Assembly: GCA_028689195.1 (NCBI GenBank)
Contig: JAQTWR010000030.1
Location: 1 to 13,480 of the forward strand
Length of the DNA: 13,480 nucleotides
Direction: 5' to 3'
Origin: Anaerolineales bacterium
GTDB taxonomy: Bacteria; Chloroflexota; Anaerolineae; Anaerolineales; Villigracilaceae
Shown: positions 1 to 7,637 of the stretch, piece after piece
How the letters are laid out: each line of letters begins with the position of its first letter
How positions within the stretch are numbered: position 1 is the first letter of the stretch
Position numbers and translations under genes: made by a program
The notes under the pieces: model-generated
Told to the model about the DNA's origin: nothing
Database searches by the model: none
Seen by the model: the letters and a program-made list of their open reading frames with translations, nothing else

Positions 1-1437
1 TTTTTCCGCCGGCCGGTTCTTTGTTTTGACCTGTTGTGCTGAGAGATTCTTCAGCGCCGCTTTTTGTTGTGGTGTAGCTGGAGCATCAATTCTCTCGTAC
101 ACCGGATCGCCAAACTCGCGCGTCAAATCGGAATAGATTTCGCCTGGGTCGCGCCCCATTCGCACAGTGATCTCAGCTGCAAGTAAAGCCAGGATGATTC
201 CATCCTTGTCGGTCGTCCAGACGCTGCCATCCAATCGAACAAAAGAAGCGCCAGCGCTTTCTTCGCCACCGAAGCCAAGCGAGCCGTCGAGCAAGCCACC
301 CACAAACCATTTAAAACCGACGGGTACTTCGTAAAGATTGCGGCCAAGTTTTGTTGTAATACGGTCAATCATCTGGCTGCTAACCAGCGTTTTGCCGACA
401 GCGGCAGTTTTGCCCCATTTAGGTCGGTGTTGAAAGAGATAGTAGATCGCCACTGAAAGATAGTGATTGGGCGGAAGCAGTCCCGCGCCGCGGGTGACAA
501 TTCCGTGCCGATCATGGTCGGTGTCACAAGCGAACGCTATATCGAAGCGATCTTTTAAACCGATCAATCCTTGCATCGCATAAGGCGAGGAGGGATCCAT
601 GCGGATCTGACCGTCCCAATCCACTGTCATGAAACGGAAAGTGGGATCAACAGCCTCGTTGACGACTGTAAGATTCAACTTGTAGCGCTCGGCAATTGGC
701 TCCCAATAATGCACGCCCGCGCCGCCAAGCGGATCAACCCCGAGGCTGATCTTCGCTCCGCGAATTGCGTCCACATCCAGCGCTTGAGCCAGCTCATTAA
801 TGTAGGTATTGAGATAGTCGTAGCGGTGTGTTGTAGATGCGTGCAGGGCTTTTTCCAGGGAAACTCTCTTCACTCCCTTAAGTCCATTCTCCAGAATCTT
901 ATTCGCCTGCGCTTCGATCCAGCCGGTGATGCTGCCTTCCGCCGGTCCGCCGTTGGGCGGGTTGTATTTGAAGCCGCCATCGTGCGGAGGATTGTGGGAA
1001 GGCGTGATCACAATCCCATCAGCAAGACCGGTTTTGCGTTCGCGGTTGTATGTGAGGATCGCGAGAGAAATGGCGGGGGTCGGAGTATATTCATCCCCTT
1101 CCGCTAGCATAACTTCCACGCCGTTGGCTGTCAGCACTTCCAGTGCGCTGGTCAGCGCTGGAACCGAGAGCGCGTGTGTGTCCATGCCGAGAAACAGCGG
1201 ACCGTTGATCTTCTGCTGCTTTCGATAAAGGCAAATTGCCTGACTAATAGCTAGGATGTGCCATTCGTTAAATGCCTTGTCGAAGGCTGAACCACGATGC
1301 CCGGACGTGCCGAATAAAACCCGCTGCGCCGGTATCGAAGGATCGGGGATTTCCGTGTAATAAGCCGTGACCAGTTTGGGTACATTAACTAATAATGCTG
1401 GCTCGGCTGGTTTTCCTGCAAGTGGGCTGACTTCCAT
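1..1437 (-). CDS. pgm: Phosphoglucomutase (alpha-D-glucose-specific), 3' end cut by window edge
   Basis: Interconverts glucose 1-phosphate and glucose 6-phosphate in the cytoplasm, linking glycolysis with glycogen and sugar-nucleotide synthesis. The frame is open from 1437 to base 1 and gives 479 residues; E. coli Pgm is about 546 aa, so roughly 65 residues are missing. Visible motifs: LFGTSGHRG near the N-terminus; the phosphoserine loop TPSHNPP with Ser147 (E. coli Ser146); the metal loop DTDHDRHG with Asp305, Asp307 and Asp309; the sugar-binding loop GGEESAG near residue 389. The start is fixed by GGAGGA just upstream of the ATG. It follows the aldolase gene by 14 nt, so the two are almost certainly co-transcribed. 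The N-terminus and loop spacing match the E. coli Pgm type better than the shorter archaeal-type PMM/PGM enzymes. Confidence 0.95.
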   Translation of the reverse strand, partial: MEVSPLAGKPAEPALLVNVPKLVTAYYTEIPDPSIPAQRVLFGTSGHRGSAFDKAFNEWHILAISQAICLYRKQQKINGPLFLGMDTHALSVPALTSALEVLTANGVEVMLAEGDEYTPTPAISLAILTYNRERKTGLADGIVITPSHNPPHDGGFKYNPPNGGPAEGSITGWIEAQANKILENGLKGVKRVSLEKALHASTTHRYDYLNTYINELAQALDVDAIRGAKISLGVDPLGGAGVHYWEPIAERYKLNLTVVNEAVDPTFRFMTVDWDGQIRMDPSSPYAMQGLIGLKDRFDIAFACDTDHDRHGIVTRGAGLLPPNHYLSVAIYYLFQHRPKWGKTAAVGKTLVSSQMIDRITTKLGRNLYEVPVGFKWFVGGLLDGSLGFGGEESAGASFVRLDGSVWTTDKDGIILALLAAEITVRMGRDPGEIYSDLTREFGDPVYERIDAPATPQQKAALKNLSAQQVKTKNRPAEK

Positions 1438-1451
1438 TGGCTCCTCCGCCG

Positions 1452-2375
1452 TTATGGAGTTTCTCCTTTGTAAATGCGAATAATCTGATCCAGGAGACTC
1501 AACGCCGCCGTCCGTTCGCGTTGGAACGAGTTGCGACCGATGATCGAGCCGAACCCGCCGCCAGCGCGGATAGCGCGGACCTCATCAAGGATGGACGCGT
1601 CATCCGTCTTTGCGCCACCCGAGAAGATAACAATCCGCCGTCCATTGAACGCGCTTTGCACCACATGCCGTACCCGCTCTGTCAATGTAGCGCGCGGAAT
1701 GTGCTGCTCTTCGTAAACTTTTCGATTTTCCTCAAGTTCGATATGTGCGGTGGGTAATTTGATCTTGATAATATGTGCGCCGAGTTGCGCGGCGATATGC
1801 GCTGCGTAAGCGGTTACATCCAATGCCGTTTCACCATCTTTGCTCAATCCGCCGCCGCGCGGATAAGCCCAAACCACGACGACCAGACCAGCCGCCTTGG
1901 CTTCTTCGACTAGTTCCCGCAACTGTTCATATTGCAATCGCCGTTCTGCTGTGCCGGGATAAATAGTGTAACCAACGGCTACACAGCCCAGTTGCAGCGC
2001 GTCGCGGACAGAAGCCGTCTGCGCACCGAGCGGGTCTTGCTCCGGGTGCAATAGATCGTGGCTGTTCAATTTGAGGATGAGCGGCACCTGTCCCGCGAAC
2101 TCCGCCGCGCCTGCTTCCAGAAAACCCAGCAGGCTGGCATACGCGTTCAAACCAGCGTCAATAGCAAACTGGAAATGATACAGTGGATCATAAGCGGGTG
2201 GGTTTGGCGCGAAACTTCGTCCAGGTCCGTGTTCAAAACCCTGATCGACAGGCAAGATGATCATATGACCGGTGCCTCCCAGCCGCCCATGATTGAGTAA
2301 CCGGGATAGATTCGTCAACACACCGGGGTTTTCACTACGGTACCAACTGAGAATTTCACGAATACGATCAGTCAT
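1452..2375 (-). CDS. fbaB: Class I fructose-bisphosphate aldolase (DhnA/FbaB family)
   Basis: Cleaves fructose 1,6-bisphosphate to dihydroxyacetone phosphate and glyceraldehyde 3-phosphate through a Schiff-base lysine. The 307-aa protein has the family signature LPVDQGFEHGPGRSFAPNPP (residues 41-60), the strand IIKIK with candidate Schiff-base lysines 204 and 206, and the phosphate-binding segments FSGGAK (251-256) and IIGRNSFQR (278-286). The frame stays open upstream to 2435, but AAAAGGAG lies 7 nt before the ATG at 2375 and the family aligns from there, so I use that start. First gene of a pair with pgm. Its leader holds a copy of the two-hairpin repeat, 141 nt from the start codon. Family assignment is secure; the exact catalytic lysine is inferred. 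Confidence 0.93.
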   Translation of the reverse strand: MTDRIREILSWYRSENPGVLTNLSRLLNHGRLGGTGHMIILPVDQGFEHGPGRSFAPNPPAYDPLYHFQFAIDAGLNAYASLLGFLEAGAAEFAGQVPLILKLNSHDLLHPEQDPLGAQTASVRDALQLGCVAVGYTIYPGTAERRLQYEQLRELVEEAKAAGLVVVVWAYPRGGGLSKDGETALDVTAYAAHIAAQLGAHIIKIKLPTAHIELEENRKVYEEQHIPRATLTERVRHVVQSAFNGRRIVIFSGGAKTDDASILDEVRAIRAGGGFGSIIGRNSFQRERTAALSLLDQIIRIYKGETP

Positions 2376-2516
2376 CAGGCTACTCCTTTTAATATCAAAC
2401 AGAAAAACGAAATCCAACCACTTGCGCAGAGACATTCCAGTAGATCATGCGTCTCAATCGTGCAAATACTGCTACGCAGTACACAATAAATGCAACGACA
2501 ATTAATTTTATAACCA

Positions 2517-2573
2517 ACACTCCCCGGCCACATCCATCGGTCGGGGAGTATTGGTCTCCGCCAGTTGGGGGAG
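2517..2573 (-). repeat. Two-hairpin intergenic repeat, copy 1
   Basis: First of four copies of a 57-nt element. On the + strand it reads ACTCCCCGGCC (2519-2529), a 9-nt loop, GGTCGGGGAGT (2539-2549), then CTCCGCCAGTTGGGGGAG (2556-2573). It lies between the seven-gene operon and the aldolase gene, 141 nt upstream of the latter. It could terminate the first unit, act in the leader of the second, or both. In this copy, position 9 of the stem is an A-C mismatch on the minus strand. Confidence 0.85.
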
Positions 2574-2659
2574 CTCTTATAGCGGGATGTGATTTAGAAA
2601 AACCATCTTAATTAACCCAAGTTGCTACCATGTTTTCTGGGTAAAAAAATCTCAGACCC

Positions 2660-2729
2660 TTGCCACAGATTTCACCGATTTGCGCGGATTTTTTTTCAAA
2701 TTAGTGAAAATCCGTGTAATCCGTGGCAA
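2660..2729. repeat. Palindromic intergenic repeat (TTGCCAC...GTGGCAA)
   Basis: Imperfect inverted repeat. The left arm begins TTGCCACAGATTTCACCGAT and the right arm, read in reverse complement, begins TTGCCACGGATTACACGGAT. The spacer is T-rich. It ends a few bases beyond the stop codon of the small membrane protein gene. Arms of this 'CCACAGATTACACGG' type are, from memory, dispersed in many bacterial genomes. No coding potential. Confidence 0.7.
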
Positions 2730-2734
2730 AAGAA

Positions 2735-3091
2735 CTAAAAAAACTGGTAAAGGTGGCAACTTGCGTTAATTAGGTTGGGAATACTGGTCTGAGCCACTGC
2801 AGCGTTCATCTCGCTGCCGATGATGGTAAGGAAGACCAACAGCACGATCAAAATTCCGATAACGGTTATGACCTGAATGACTTGGGAGAGACGGCGTGAC
2901 TCTTGTTCCAGCACCTGTGCAGGAGCCCATTCTGCTACGTGCCGCCAGGTTGGGAAAAGTTTTTCGATGTAATAATCCGCGCTGTAGGGCGAGCGTCCCA
3001 AGATATGGTCCATGACAATCAGGCTGACGCCGGCTTGGCGCAGGTGTTGTGTGCGTAAATTTGTAATTTCAGAGGACGTTATAGCGTTCAT
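2735..3091 (-). CDS. Small single-span membrane protein, unknown function
   Basis: 118 aa. The N-terminal ~65 residues look soluble (Arg- and Trp-containing, e.g. FPTWRHVAEWAPAQV). One hydrophobic helix follows at about residues 71-91 (VIQVITVIGILIVLLVFLTI), then a short uncharged tail. I chose the ATG at 3091 because AAAGGAA lies about 9 nt upstream; an in-frame ATG at 3136 has no such signal. It is the last gene of the seven-gene cluster, 61 nt after the CbpM-like gene, so it may tether or accompany the DnaJ system at the membrane (inference). The final residues (SCHLYQFF) abut the palindromic repeat at 2660-2729, so the native C-terminus may have been altered. I do not recognise the family. 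Confidence 0.7.
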   Translation of the reverse strand: MNAITSSEITNLRTQHLRQAGVSLIVMDHILGRSPYSADYYIEKLFPTWRHVAEWAPAQVLEQESRRLSQVIQVITVIGILIVLLVFLTIIGSEMNAAVAQTSIPNLINASCHLYQFF

Positions 3092-3152
3092 TTGATATAT
3101 TCCTTTTATCGGATGCGTATATTTTTCGAGACGCATGGAATCCTCCGTAACA

Positions 3153-3431
3153 TCATTCCTGAATTTCTAATTCGATCCAGGTCGCTTCGTAATAGATTTC
3201 TCGATAACGCGCCAGACGCGCCTGTTTGCTTTCAAACCGGGCTTCCAATTCGATCTCCAACTGGCGGATATGAGACTGCAACTCAAGTACCTGCTTGCGC
3301 AAACGTAAGAGCGCTTCAGCAGTCGTCTCGTCAACGCCGAGGTCATTCTTTAGACGACGTTGACTGCGCGCTTCATAACCTTCGTATGGCGCATACCAAT
3401 ATTTTTTGGGAGGAGGGTTTTCGGGAATCAT
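3153..3431 (-). CDS. CbpM-like chaperone modulator, short form
   Basis: 92 aa, following the DnaJ gene with its ATG sharing one base with that stop codon (TGATG), so translation is probably coupled. A GTG three bases earlier is an alternative start. After an aromatic N-terminus (KKYWYAPYEGY), the segment RRLKNDLGVDETTAEALLRLRKQV followed by an Arg/Glu-rich helix resembles the second half of CbpM/MerR-like modulators, where R-L-x-x-D-L-G-V precedes a coiled coil. The N-terminal winged-helix part of CbpM is absent. In E. coli, CbpM binds the J-domain of CbpA and restrains it. Position directly after a CbpA-type gene supports the same role here; sequence similarity is weak and the role is inferred. 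Confidence 0.65.
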   Translation of the reverse strand: MIPENPPPKKYWYAPYEGYEARSQRRLKNDLGVDETTAEALLRLRKQVLELQSHIRQLEIELEARFESKQARLARYREIYYEATWIELEIQE

Positions 3432-4393
3432 CACTTGACATCGCTTGGTTCAGCATGTTTTTGACGGGCAGAAGCCAACGCGCGGATGCTCTCCACTTCC
3501 AGATCGGTCAGCGCGTCGGGCAGGATCAACTTGACGCGGGCAAACATATCACCGCGTTTCGTGGATTCGCGCAGATAGGGCATGCCTTTGCCGCGTAGGC
3601 GAAAAATCTGATTGGCGTTGGTGCGCGGTGGGATTTTCAAAGTCAGTGTCTTTTCCAAAGTGTGGATACGAATCTCGCCCCCGGCAACCGCAGTGAAGAT
3701 ATCAACCGGCGCGTCAAGATGAAGGTCATCGCCGTCGCGCTCGAATGTTTCGTTGGGCAAAACTTTGATGATCAAATACAAATCGCCAGCGGCGCCGCCA
3801 TTCTTCCCCGGTTCTGCGCGACCCGCCAAACGGACGCGCGTGCCAGTGCGCACCCCAAGCGGAATGCTTGCCTGAATGCGATGTCCGTCTATTTCCAACG
3901 CGCGCTCAGCGCCGCGAAAAGCCTCTTCGAGAGTCAGGTCAACTTCGTATTCGACATCACGTCCGCGGCGCGGACTGGGCGAAGCGCTTCGTCCACTACT
4001 GGCTTTACCGCCAAAAATATTGGCGAAGAAATCGGAATATGGCGAATCGTTCCCAAATAAATCTTCCAGATCTTCGGCAGTGGCATATTGAACGCGCGCG
4101 CCTTGGTCGGGTTGCGACGACCAGTTTTGCCAGTCGAAATCCTGCTGGCGTCCGCCCTTTTGCTGCCACTGCTGATATTGCGCGCGCAACGCATCGTACT
4201 TCTTGCGTTGTTTCTCGTCCGATAAAACCTGATACGCCTCATTGATCGTCTTGAATTTTTCTTCCGCTGCTTTGTTGCCCGGGTTTACGTCAGGATGATG
4301 TTTGCGCGCCAACTGCCGATACGTTTGTTTGATTGCCTTCTTATCGGCATTCGGCGCTACGCCTAGGATTTCGTAATAGTCTTTGAAATCCAT
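3431..4393 (-). CDS. cbpA: DnaJ-type co-chaperone, CbpA class (no zinc finger)
   Basis: 320-aa Hsp40 that would stimulate DnaK ATPase and deliver substrates. The J-domain occupies residues 1-70 with HPD at 33-35 and the YYEILGV start. A linker with Phe/Gly/Ser content follows ([13 protein letters not shown], about 120-140). The two C-terminal beta domains begin at [20 protein letters not shown] (about 145) and include the substrate-loop segment FRLRGKGMP. The four CxxCxGxG zinc repeats of true DnaJ are missing, which makes it CbpA-like. The start ATG overlaps the stop of the upstream 87-aa gene by one base and the stop overlaps the downstream gene, so it sits mid-operon. Some CbpA proteins also bind DNA; nothing here decides that. 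Confidence 0.92.
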   Translation of the reverse strand: MDFKDYYEILGVAPNADKKAIKQTYRQLARKHHPDVNPGNKAAEEKFKTINEAYQVLSDEKQRKKYDALRAQYQQWQQKGGRQQDFDWQNWSSQPDQGARVQYATAEDLEDLFGNDSPYSDFFANIFGGKASSGRSASPSPRRGRDVEYEVDLTLEEAFRGAERALEIDGHRIQASIPLGVRTGTRVRLAGRAEPGKNGGAAGDLYLIIKVLPNETFERDGDDLHLDAPVDIFTAVAGGEIRIHTLEKTLTLKIPPRTNANQIFRLRGKGMPYLRESTKRGDMFARVKLILPDALTDLEVESIRALASARQKHAEPSDVK

Positions 4394-4656
4394 TATTCAT
4401 CTTCTTGTTCAGCATCAAATGCTTTGCCGGTTTTGGACAGCCATCTTTTGTGAGCAGACTTAACTTCCTCTTCTGTGTGAATATCACAGGCGACCAATGG
4501 TTGATGTTCATCAGGCACGATATGACCGCCGGGGCTGGTCACGGTGCAATCCAGCAACTTGCCGTCCGGGGTATACACAGACAGAACATTGAAGAGTTTG
4601 GCACAGACAATACAGCCGTGAATCTCATCTGCAATTTTGTTTTCAACGGTGTTCAT
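4393..4656 (-). CDS. Small cysteine/histidine-containing protein, unknown
   Basis: 87 aa. The sequence has [14 protein letters not shown] near residue 15 (CxxC), another Cys in [11 protein letters not shown], and a His/Asp-rich stretch [19 protein letters not shown], so a small metal- or thiol-binding fold is possible. The open frame extends upstream to 4938, but that part is out-of-frame shadow of the previous gene. The ATG at 4656 has AAGGAGA 9 nt upstream and starts inside the last codons of the upstream gene (14-nt overlap). Its stop shares one base with the DnaJ start (TAATG). Tight coupling on both sides suggests a partner of the chaperone. No family recognised. Confidence 0.8.
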   Translation of the reverse strand: MNTVENKIADEIHGCIVCAKLFNVLSVYTPDGKLLDCTVTSPGGHIVPDEHQPLVACDIHTEEEVKSAHKRWLSKTGKAFDAEQEDE

Positions 4657-5128
4657 GATATTTTTCTCCTTTTTTGAGCCAGCCTTTCTTTTGCCAGGAA
4701 TCCAAATATCGGGGCTCGGGCCAAAACTTTCCGGGGATGAAATCGGGGCATTCCACAGGATATATGCCCCCGCCGCGGTTTGATTCCGCCCAGCCGAATT
4801 CGATCTCGCGGTCGCAGCCTGCGCAATTGACGTAGAACTTATCGTTACCCGGATTATCCTCTGACTCAAAAATTTCGTAATCTTCCGGTTTGGAAGAAGA
4901 ATCATCTTGTAAAAACTCGCCGAAGTCTCCCCGCTCATCTTTATCGTCTTCCTCTTCCTCTATCTTTTCCTTGAATTCAAATTTCCACGTATGGTCCGCT
5001 TCGAGCGCGCCCCATTCCTGCCAGGTTTCGCTTTCAGGTCCGGCGAGGATTTTCCAAACGCGGTAAACGTTCAATTTGTGAGCTCCGCATGTTGTACAGG
5101 TAAACTCCCAGAGTTGATTGTTATTCAT
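4643..5128 (-). CDS. Acidic two-CxxC (zinc-ribbon-like) protein, unknown
   Basis: 161 aa. An N-terminal CTTCGAHKLNVYRVW (residues 11-25) and a later CAGCDREIEFGWAES together supply four cysteines in CxxC pairs, typical of a split zinc ribbon. Between them lies a strongly acidic linker (KIEEEEDDKDERGDFGE). The C-terminal part is rich in Trp, Pro and Lys (PDFIPGKFWPEPRYLDSWQKKGW). The start at 5128 has AAAGGAA about 8 nt upstream. The gene overlaps the next by 14 nt, supporting an operon. The cysteine pairs suggest a structural zinc site and protein or RNA contacts; that is inference, and I do not recognise the family. Confidence 0.82.
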   Translation of the reverse strand: MNNNQLWEFTCTTCGAHKLNVYRVWKILAGPESETWQEWGALEADHTWKFEFKEKIEEEEDDKDERGDFGEFLQDDSSSKPEDYEIFESEDNPGNDKFYVNCAGCDREIEFGWAESNRGGGIYPVECPDFIPGKFWPEPRYLDSWQKKGWLKKGEKYHEHR

Positions 5129-5165
5129 AGATGGTTCCTTTTGTAATGCAGTCCATCACGCGGGC

Positions 5166-5495
5166 TTAATAGTTTCGCTGTTGCATACGGCGCTCACGAA
5201 CCTGACGCTCTACAGCATCTAAAGCGCCATCCAGCGTGGACAGAAAAAATTCGCCCTTTTCGGTTGCCGCAATATGATCTGATCCCATATAAACGACAAT
5301 CGTCACTTCGTTTGTATATGTCGTCTGACGTTCCTTCGCAGGCTGCTTGAAGTTGACCGCCGCGCCTGATATGTCTATGTGACCTTCCGCCAGTTTGCTG
5401 AGCCGATCTACGGCAAGGGCGTAGTACTCGTTCTCGTTTTTCTTTATGTCGTCAATTTCGTTATTAAACTCAACCGGGAAATTTTCTTTGTCCAT
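5166..5495 (-). CDS. RaiA/HPF-like ribosome-associated protein (divergent)
   Basis: 109 aa. The fold order matches the sigma-54-modulation/HPF family: a helix with YYALAVDRLSKLAEGH, a strand ISGAAVNFKQPA, a strand EVTIVVYMGSDHIAATEKGE, and a final helix ALDAVERQVRERRMQQR resembling the family's 'A.D.A..KLE.Q.RK' ending. HPF/RaiA proteins sit in the decoding channel of resting ribosomes and block translation during stress or stationary phase. The sequence is divergent and lacks the long-HPF C-terminal dimerisation domain. The start at 5495 has AAGGAG 8 nt upstream. It lies 19 nt after the 253-aa gene and 37 nt before the acidic CxxC gene. Similarity is by eye, so the assignment is moderate. 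Confidence 0.65.
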   Translation of the reverse strand: MDKENFPVEFNNEIDDIKKNENEYYALAVDRLSKLAEGHIDISGAAVNFKQPAKERQTTYTNEVTIVVYMGSDHIAATEKGEFFLSTLDGALDAVERQVRERRMQQRNY

Positions 5496-5514
5496 TTTTT
5501 ACTCTCCTTTTGTA

Positions 5515-6276
5515 TTACTTCGCGATAATATAAACATAACAGTCGTACAGCAATATGGATATTAAACTCAAGTAATCGCGCGAATCGATCAAATCCCGGC
5601 TTTTCCAAATATCGCTGGTTAATCTTTTCTCTTTAGGCGCATGGAAAACTTTGAGATAATTTTCGAGCATTTGATCGCCCAAGCGGACGAACCTGTCATT
5701 GTCATACGTTTCCGCGCTTGACTCGAACCTGGATTTGATCTCGTTCAGTAACGCGTCGCCTTTTAGCGCTCCGCTGATTTTTCTTTTTCCGGGTTCCAAC
5801 ATGCCAAAAGACGAGTCGCGTTTATATGAAAGCACGTTTCTTTCCGCTGGCGACAGCGAACCAATCTGCCGCGGCGACCAAAATGTGGAATGGGTCAATA
5901 AAGCCTTTTGCATCAGGAATTCGTATAATTTACTTTTGGTATGGAACTCCGGCGCGACGTAATACGCCAGATGATTCATATCCTCCAGATGGAGTAAAAC
6001 TTCGTGCCTTTTGTTCTTGTTTTTTGGGTGGACGAGGAAACGGTAATAGGGAACTCCCCAATCAGCCTGCAATGACGAGGCAACGCCGACAATATGTTCG
6101 CTCAATTTGTATTGAAAGAACAGTAATATGCTTTTGGCGTTCATATCAGTTTGATAGATTGATTCTTTCCGCAGCGAGGGAAAGATGGGCGCGCCGAGCG
6201 TTAGAAAACCATATTGGGTAACCAACTCAAAAGTGAGCGCCGTGCTATAGGAAATATCCGTTATTTCTGGTTTCAT
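5515..6276 (-). CDS. Hypothetical protein, 253 aa, operon leader gene
   Basis: The frame opens further upstream, but AAGGAG lies 6 nt before the ATG at 6276. The protein begins with an alpha/beta-looking region containing GAPIFPSLRKES, an aromatic block (LLFFQYKLSEHIVG), GVPYYRFLVHPK and HEVLLHLED...YYVAPEFH. It ends in a helical tail. I have a vague memory of uncharacterised proteins that share the order 'PIFP - FLQYKLS - PYYRF - YAAPEFH', but cannot name a family or function. No signal peptide, membrane segment or recognisable catalytic motif. First gene of the seven-gene cluster, 100 nt downstream of two-hairpin repeat copy 2. Confidence 0.75.
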   Translation of the reverse strand: MKPEITDISYSTALTFELVTQYGFLTLGAPIFPSLRKESIYQTDMNAKSILLFFQYKLSEHIVGVASSLQADWGVPYYRFLVHPKNKNKRHEVLLHLEDMNHLAYYVAPEFHTKSKLYEFLMQKALLTHSTFWSPRQIGSLSPAERNVLSYKRDSSFGMLEPGKRKISGALKGDALLNEIKSRFESSAETYDNDRFVRLGDQMLENYLKVFHAPKEKRLTSDIWKSRDLIDSRDYLSLISILLYDCYVYIIAK

Positions 6277-6376
6277 GATCTTCTCCTTGTTTCTCCATGA
6301 CAAATTATTCAGGTTTAATACGCGGAGATTCGGCATATCCTGTGTAGAATGCGACTATAAATTAAGCATACAACGA

Positions 6377-6433
6377 ACACTCCCCAGCCGCATCCATCAG
6401 CCGGGGAGTATCCTTCTCCGCCACTTGGGGGAG
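6377..6433 (-). repeat. Two-hairpin intergenic repeat, copy 2
   Basis: On the minus strand: CTCCCCCAAGTGGCGGAG, 4-5 nt spacer, then ACTCCCCGGCT / GGCTGGGGAGT around a GATGGATGC loop. The 11-bp stem includes two G-U pairs on the minus strand that would be A-C mismatches on the plus strand. It begins 20 nt after the lipoprotein stop codon and lies 100 nt before the 253-aa gene start, so it is well placed to be a terminator for the former, a leader element for the latter, or both. Confidence 0.88.
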
Positions 6434-6453
6434 ACGCTTACAAACAAATTGAT

Positions 6454-7413
6454 TTACTTTTCGGGCGCGGTAAACACGGCGGGGACACAGGTAAAGCCCA
6501 GACCCAGTGAATAGGAGTCTTTTACGCCGTCCTGATTGGGATTGAAATTGCCGGAAGCGTCGAGCATATCCAAATCAGGAGAGACCGCCATCATCAACAG
6601 GGGATTGCTCTCAAACTCTTCGACGGTAGTTGTTCCATTGCGGTCTGAGTCAAATAGCGGCAGGAGGGTATTCGCCACATTCTGATCCGCTTTGATTGCC
6701 AGATTAAGTCCTTCCGTAACCGCCGGAAGAATCTTGCCGCGGAACTCCTCAATAGAGAGACCGCCGCCTAATTTGCCATCCGCGCAGCCGTTCGCGCTTA
6801 AGTCGGCTTCGAGGCGCACCCCGGTCAAATCCACGTCAACAGTCTTCCCCAGAAGAAACAGTTGAACCCGTGCATTGCCCGGTCCGCCCGTGAAGTGTCC
6901 ATTTGTGAGCGAGCCGATGATCGGCGGGGTGACAGGCGCGGTGGAATCGATTTTGAAGTTATCAGAGCCATCAAACTTGGGCGCGGACTGGGTCTTTTGT
7001 CCCAGAAAAATAGACCACGAAACGCTCGTGTCGTCGAGAGGGTCGTTTGCTTTCACGACGTGAAGCGTAACCACCTGACCGGCGTTCACTGCCTGATCGA
7101 GCGTTGCCTGCAATTCAACGCCCTGCGCGGTGGACGCGAGCAGGGTAAACAGATCGCCAAACTTGTTGTCGAGACTGTTCTGCGCATCGCCATCCACGTT
7201 GAACGCGAACGCCTGGGTCTGTTCCTGCGTGGTGGGGATCTGCAATTTATTGGCGACAAAGAAATACTGCACGCCCGTAGCAGGCAGGGACTGAGGGGTT
7301 TGCGTCGGCAGCGGCGTTGGTATGGGCGTCGGTTGGAATACATTGCAGGCTGTCAGCAACGCTAAAATCAGGCTGGCGCTTGCGGCGGTAACAAAAGTGT
7401 TTTTTATCTTCAT
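6454..7413 (-). CDS. Lipoprotein with EF-hand-like calcium loop
   Basis: 319 aa. Residues 1-23 form a lipoprotein signal (Lys-rich start, hydrophobic core, lipobox LTAC with Cys23), so it is probably anchored outside the membrane. A Pro/Thr-rich linker (about 27-45) follows. The C-terminal part has a canonical EF-hand loop DSDRNGTTTVEE (255-266: Asp1, Asp3, Asn5, Glu12) and then a second Asp/Asn-rich segment, NPNQDGVKDSYSLGLGF. Similar calcium-loop lipoproteins occur, from memory, in myxobacteria. The frame is open to 7482, but AAGGAGA precedes the ATG at 7413 and the signal peptide starts there. It stands alone between two copies of the two-hairpin repeat. Function unknown; calcium binding is inferred from the motif. 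Confidence 0.85.
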   Translation of the reverse strand: MKIKNTFVTAASASLILALLTACNVFQPTPIPTPLPTQTPQSLPATGVQYFFVANKLQIPTTQEQTQAFAFNVDGDAQNSLDNKFGDLFTLLASTAQGVELQATLDQAVNAGQVVTLHVVKANDPLDDTSVSWSIFLGQKTQSAPKFDGSDNFKIDSTAPVTPPIIGSLTNGHFTGGPGNARVQLFLLGKTVDVDLTGVRLEADLSANGCADGKLGGGLSIEEFRGKILPAVTEGLNLAIKADQNVANTLLPLFDSDRNGTTTVEEFESNPLLMMAVSPDLDMLDASGNFNPNQDGVKDSYSLGLGFTCVPAVFTAPEK

Positions 7414-7499
7414 GGTCTTTCTCCTTTTTATGGGGCAACCCGCTGATTGATATTGGCATACGTGCGGCGCAGTGATACCCATACCTCATCATATATACA

Positions 7500-7556
7500 A
7501 AACTCCCCAACCGCATCCATCGGCTGGGGAGTTTTGTTCTAGTCCACTTGGGGGAG
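7500..7556 (-). repeat. Two-hairpin intergenic repeat, copy 3
   Basis: The minus strand has ACTCCCCAGCC / GGTTGGGGAGT around the conserved GATGGATGC loop, an 11-bp stem with one G-U pair, followed by TTTTGTATATAT. The first hairpin is altered (CTCCCCCAAGTGGACTAG). It lies 86 nt upstream of the lipoprotein start, and the T-rich tail makes this the most terminator-like copy. Confidence 0.85.
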
Positions 7557-7637
7557 AAGGTGAGTTTATGCGGGTTGATTCAGGCTCTACGAAAACGCTT
7601 TGGTCGGCTCAGCGCAACGCCTGTTCAGGTCTCTATT

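Noticed and set aside
571-1228. Plus-strand frames of 178 and 100 codons
   Set aside because: They lie opposite the well-supported phosphoglucomutase gene and encode no recognisable protein.
1437-2505. Several plus-strand frames of 61-106 codons
   Set aside because: Antisense shadows of the aldolase gene or spanning its leader; no ribosome sites or motifs.
2735-3091. Tyrosine-recombinase C-terminus: LRQAGVSLIVMDHILGRSPYSADYY resembles the 'LLEAGVDLRTIQELLGHSSISTT.IY' region
   Set aside because: The stretch is short, LGH is LGR, no upstream catalytic domain exists, and the protein continues into a membrane helix. Treated as chance similarity.
3662-4245. Plus- and minus-strand frames of 71-132 codons within the dnaJ region
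   Set aside because: Alternative-frame shadows of the DnaJ gene with Arg/Ser-rich low-quality composition.
6862-7365. 167-codon plus-strand frame opposite the lipoprotein
   Set aside because: Antisense to a gene with a clear signal peptide and EF-hand; no start signal.
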